Assembly (NCBI GenBank): GCA_947505055.1
Contig: CANNLO010000214.1
Coordinates: 1-7,830, forward strand
Origin: Methylococcaceae bacterium
GTDB taxonomy: Bacteria; Pseudomonadota; Gammaproteobacteria; Methylococcales; Methylomonadaceae
Direction of reading: 5' to 3'
DNA length: 7,830 nucleotides
The notes beneath the pieces are model-generated. The model ran no database searches, was not told the DNA's origin, and saw only the letters and a list, made by a program, of their open reading frames with translations. Every line of letters starts with the position of its first letter. Position 1 is the stretch's first letter. The translations under genes and the position numbers were made by a program. This document shows, one piece after another, positions 6,425-7,830 of this stretch.

Positions 6425-7162
6425 ATGAAGATGAATATCGTCATAACTATGGCTGGACGTGGCTCCCGCTTCTATGATGCAGGCTACACAGTCCCCAAGT
6501 ACGAGATAATTGCTCACGGGCGCAGCTTATTCGATTGGTCGATATTATCGTTGCGCAATTTTCTATCTTCCGAAAGCCGCATCATCTTTGTCTGCCTAGC
6601 TGAAAACCAATCAGGAGAATACGTGCGTAGCCGTTGCAAGCTGTTAGGCCTAAATGATGTAAATATCGTCGAACTGCAAACAATAACCGATGGTCAAGCC
6701 ACAAGCGCCTATGTAACACGCGATCTTTGGCTGATGGAAGAGCCCCTACTAATCTATAACATCGACACATACGTTGATCCCCGCGCGCTTAATCCCGAAA
6801 AAATACGCCCTGGCTCCGACGGATGGGTGCCCTGCTTCCAAGCCTCTGGAGAACACTGGAGTTTTGTCAAGCTTGGCAAAGATAACTGGGCCTCAGACTT
6901 GGCAGAGAAGAAGCGCATCTCAGATTTTGCTTCAATAGGTCTTTATTGGTTTGCAAGTGCAGGACGTTACGTAGAGGCTTATGAACGATTCTTCGTCAAT
7001 GCGAAGAGCTTGGTGCGCGGAGAGCGTTACATCGCACCATTGTATGGTGACTTACTCGCTGAAGGTGGTCGGATATCAATCTCTAATCTGCCACTCGACG
7101 ATGTAAATGTGCTTGGGACGCCAGCCGAATTGGCAATTTTCATTAATAAAGTGATGTTCTAG
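6425..7162 (+). CDS. MobA-like/sugar-phosphate-type nucleotidyltransferase
   Basis: The 245-residue protein opens with the nucleotide-binding signature MAGRGSRF (residues 9-16) and VPK (residues 23-25), whose lysine contacts the phosphates. A second metal-site motif, IYNIDTYVD, has Asp114. It ends soon after the core fold, without the left-handed beta-helix or dimerisation tail seen in larger pyrophosphorylases. It should join a phosphorylated small molecule to an NTP in the cytoplasm, releasing pyrophosphate; relatives in capsule loci often use CTP, but the base cannot be determined here. ATG 6425 starts 2 bases after the phosphatase stop, with a G-run at 6407-6412 as a distant ribosome-binding site; ATG 6431 is an in-frame alternative. 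It is the last cargo gene. No terminator hairpin is evident after its TAG. Confidence 0.85.
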   Translation: MKMNIVITMAGRGSRFYDAGYTVPKYEIIAHGRSLFDWSILSLRNFLSSESRIIFVCLAENQSGEYVRSRCKLLGLNDVNIVELQTITDGQATSAYVTRDLWLMEEPLLIYNIDTYVDPRALNPEKIRPGSDGWVPCFQASGEHWSFVKLGKDNWASDLAEKKRISDFASIGLYWFASAGRYVEAYERFFVNAKSLVRGERYIAPLYGDLLAEGGRISISNLPLDDVNVLGTPAELAIFINKVMF

Positions 7163-7490
7163 CAATCGGGTTTATTATTAGGTTTGCAGCGATGACGAAC
7201 GGATACAAATGTTAGTTGAGTAGATTTTTAATTCCATGCATGACAACTGGAATCTCAGGATTTTTTTGTAAGTGCTGATGTTATTTAAAAAGTGAGATAA
7301 TCATTAATCTATATTGGCTTATTTTCATATTATTTATATTGCTTGTGGCCTGCGGTAGATTTTTTGGAACATCGCTTAAAATTCGGATTAATTTATTTCG
7401 GGTCGATGCGACTTCAGTCGTTAATGCACTTTTCGGGTCAGGATCAATTATTCAACAGAGGTATTGCAGTGTTGACGCGCATTGAAAATT
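7163..7490. other. AT-rich noncoding stretch after the operon
   Basis: No gene can be called in these 328 bases. Two fragments look somewhat protein-like. On the + strand, 7279-7485 is open without an ATG or GTG suited to a full product. It would read a hydrophobic run ending LLVACGRF, which resembles a lipoprotein signal, then a basic stretch. On the - strand, 7280-7212 reads HLQKNPEIPVVMHGIKNLLN before a stop. Either could be the remains of genes lost during rearrangement, or chance. There is no clear terminator for the upstream operon. Confidence 0.45.
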
Positions 7491-7538
7491 GACCAGCTAG
7501 GCTTGGCGTTATATGAGGCAGAAATTTTTGAAAGTTAA
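7491..7538 (+). pseudogene. Relic of the rfbC 3' end
   Basis: These 16 codons read DQLGLALYEAEIFES and stop, matching DQLGLVLSQAEVFED at the end of the left rfbC. Only 39 of 48 bases agree, and several amino-acid changes are conservative, so this is the tail of a different rfbC allele and not a fresh copy. In-frame sequence upstream hits a TGA at 7473-7475, so nothing of the enzyme body remains. It marks the right border of the cargo at about 7490. Confidence 0.85.
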
Positions 7539-7560
7539 CTTAAGTTCTCAACACTTAATT

Positions 7561-7603
7561 TAATTAAAAAGGCAATGCCGTATGTTCCACATAGCGCATT
7601 ACC
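7561..7603 (-). terminator. Intrinsic terminator candidate of the recombinase gene, right copy
   Basis: The same hairpin as in the left copy forms from 7571-7578 with 7596-7603, plus inner TATG/CATA at 7581-7584 and 7590-7593. The one stem difference is C in place of T at 7573. In - strand RNA it gives a U-G wobble, so the stem survives, whereas + strand RNA would have a C-A mismatch. A TTTTT run follows on the - strand (7566-7570). This favours a role in leftward transcripts. Confidence 0.5.
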
Positions 7604-7830
7604 GTATCCGGTTTAGTCCATTGTCCACGCGTCATGATAATCGGCAAGCTTGCCCCGGATAATAAGAGGTCTTGCGCTGCACCAACTCTCATTGAGTGAC
7701 CGCTGATGTGTTGGGCTAACTTTTCATCTAGGCCGGCGGTACGTACTAGACGCTTATAGATTCTACCAATTTGGCCAACGCCTAATCCCTTGGTAATCTT
7801 AATTCCCCGATTGACCCCTCTAAAAAGCAA
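7564..7830 (-). CDS. Tyrosine recombinase (phage-integrase family), C-terminal part
   Basis: This leftward gene enters from beyond the window; 88 residues are visible and the stop is TAA at 7564-7566. The C-terminal catalytic features are in order: GHSMRVGAAQDLL supplies His45 and Arg48 of the fragment (the HxxR box), RGQWTKPDTV supplies Trp71 at the His/Trp position, and VMRYVE supplies the nucleophile Tyr80. The first catalytic Arg and the N-terminal DNA-binding domain lie outside, so activity cannot be judged. Such enzymes cut and rejoin DNA through a phosphotyrosine bond to integrate, excise or resolve elements. The gene converges on the rfbC relic. Its 3' end is duplicated as a relic at 238-305, linking it by position to the cassette border. 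The TTG at the window edge is not a credible start. Confidence 0.88.
   Translation of the reverse strand: MLFRGVNRGIKITKGLGVGQIGRIYKRLVRTAGLDEKLAQHISGHSMRVGAAQDLLLSGASLPIIMTRGQWTKPDTVMRYVEHTALPF

Larger units (their letters stand above)
7491..7631. repeat. Right copy of the duplicated rfbC/recombinase junction
   Basis: This is the direct-repeat partner of 163-305. The alignment offset is 7328 in the rfbC tail and 7326 in the recombinase end, showing one 2-base indel in the spacer. The 30-base identical run lies at 7586-7615. Here the rfbC part is the relic and the recombinase part is intact, the reverse of the left copy. Together the copies bracket about 7.2 kb of cargo. Confidence 0.9.

Noticed and set aside
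1..7830. CRISPR array, tRNA, rRNA or insertion-sequence transposase
   Set aside because: No regularly spaced repeats, cloverleaf-like sequence, rRNA-like stretch or transposase motif was seen; the only large repeat is the junction pair.

Overview
This window looks like the accessory end of a surface-polysaccharide (O-antigen or capsule) locus from a Gram-negative bacterium, most likely a gamma- or betaproteobacterium. The evidence is the tail of a dTDP-rhamnose epimerase gene (rfbC), a GtrA-type membrane protein, a dolichol-phosphate-mannose-synthase-like glycosyltransferase, and a capsule-type HAD phosphatase beside a nucleotidyltransferase. I cannot name the genus from the sequence alone.

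Layout: (1) 1-210, the 3' end of rfbC on the + strand. (2) 163-305, the left copy of a roughly 140-bp junction in which the rfbC tail meets, tail to tail, a broken 3' end of a tyrosine recombinase gene. (3) 311-2191, an AT-rich gene for a large multi-pass membrane protein, probably a GT-C-type glycosyltransferase. (4) 2192-2433, a noncoding gap with one weak promoter candidate. (5) 2434-7162, six tightly packed + strand genes that look like one operon: gtrA-like, family 2 glycosyltransferase, flippase-like (LPG synthase TM) protein, APH-fold phosphotransferase with an extra N-terminal region, EcbF/BcbF-type HAD phosphatase, and MobA-like nucleotidyltransferase. (6) 7163-7490, AT-rich DNA with no convincing gene. 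(7) 7491-7631, the right copy of the junction, holding a 16-codon rfbC relic and the 3' end of an intact-looking tyrosine recombinase gene on the - strand that runs off the window.

The cargo between the two junction copies falls into two functional halves. The membrane half (GT-C-like protein, GtrA, DPM1-like transferase, flippase-like protein) resembles a Gtr-type system, which makes a polyprenyl-phosphate sugar, flips it and adds it to a glycan outside the cytoplasm. The soluble half (kinase, phosphatase, nucleotidyltransferase) has the parts needed to phosphorylate, process and nucleotide-activate a small molecule. A reasonable inference is a surface-glycan decoration cassette with an unidentified substituent.

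The strongest structural finding is that the cassette is bracketed by diverged direct copies of the rfbC/recombinase junction: full rfbC plus recombinase scrap on the left, rfbC scrap plus recombinase on the right. That is the footprint expected if a circular or donor DNA carrying its own junction copy was integrated there, by homologous or recombinase-mediated exchange. Base composition changes sharply within the cargo, so it is itself a mosaic.
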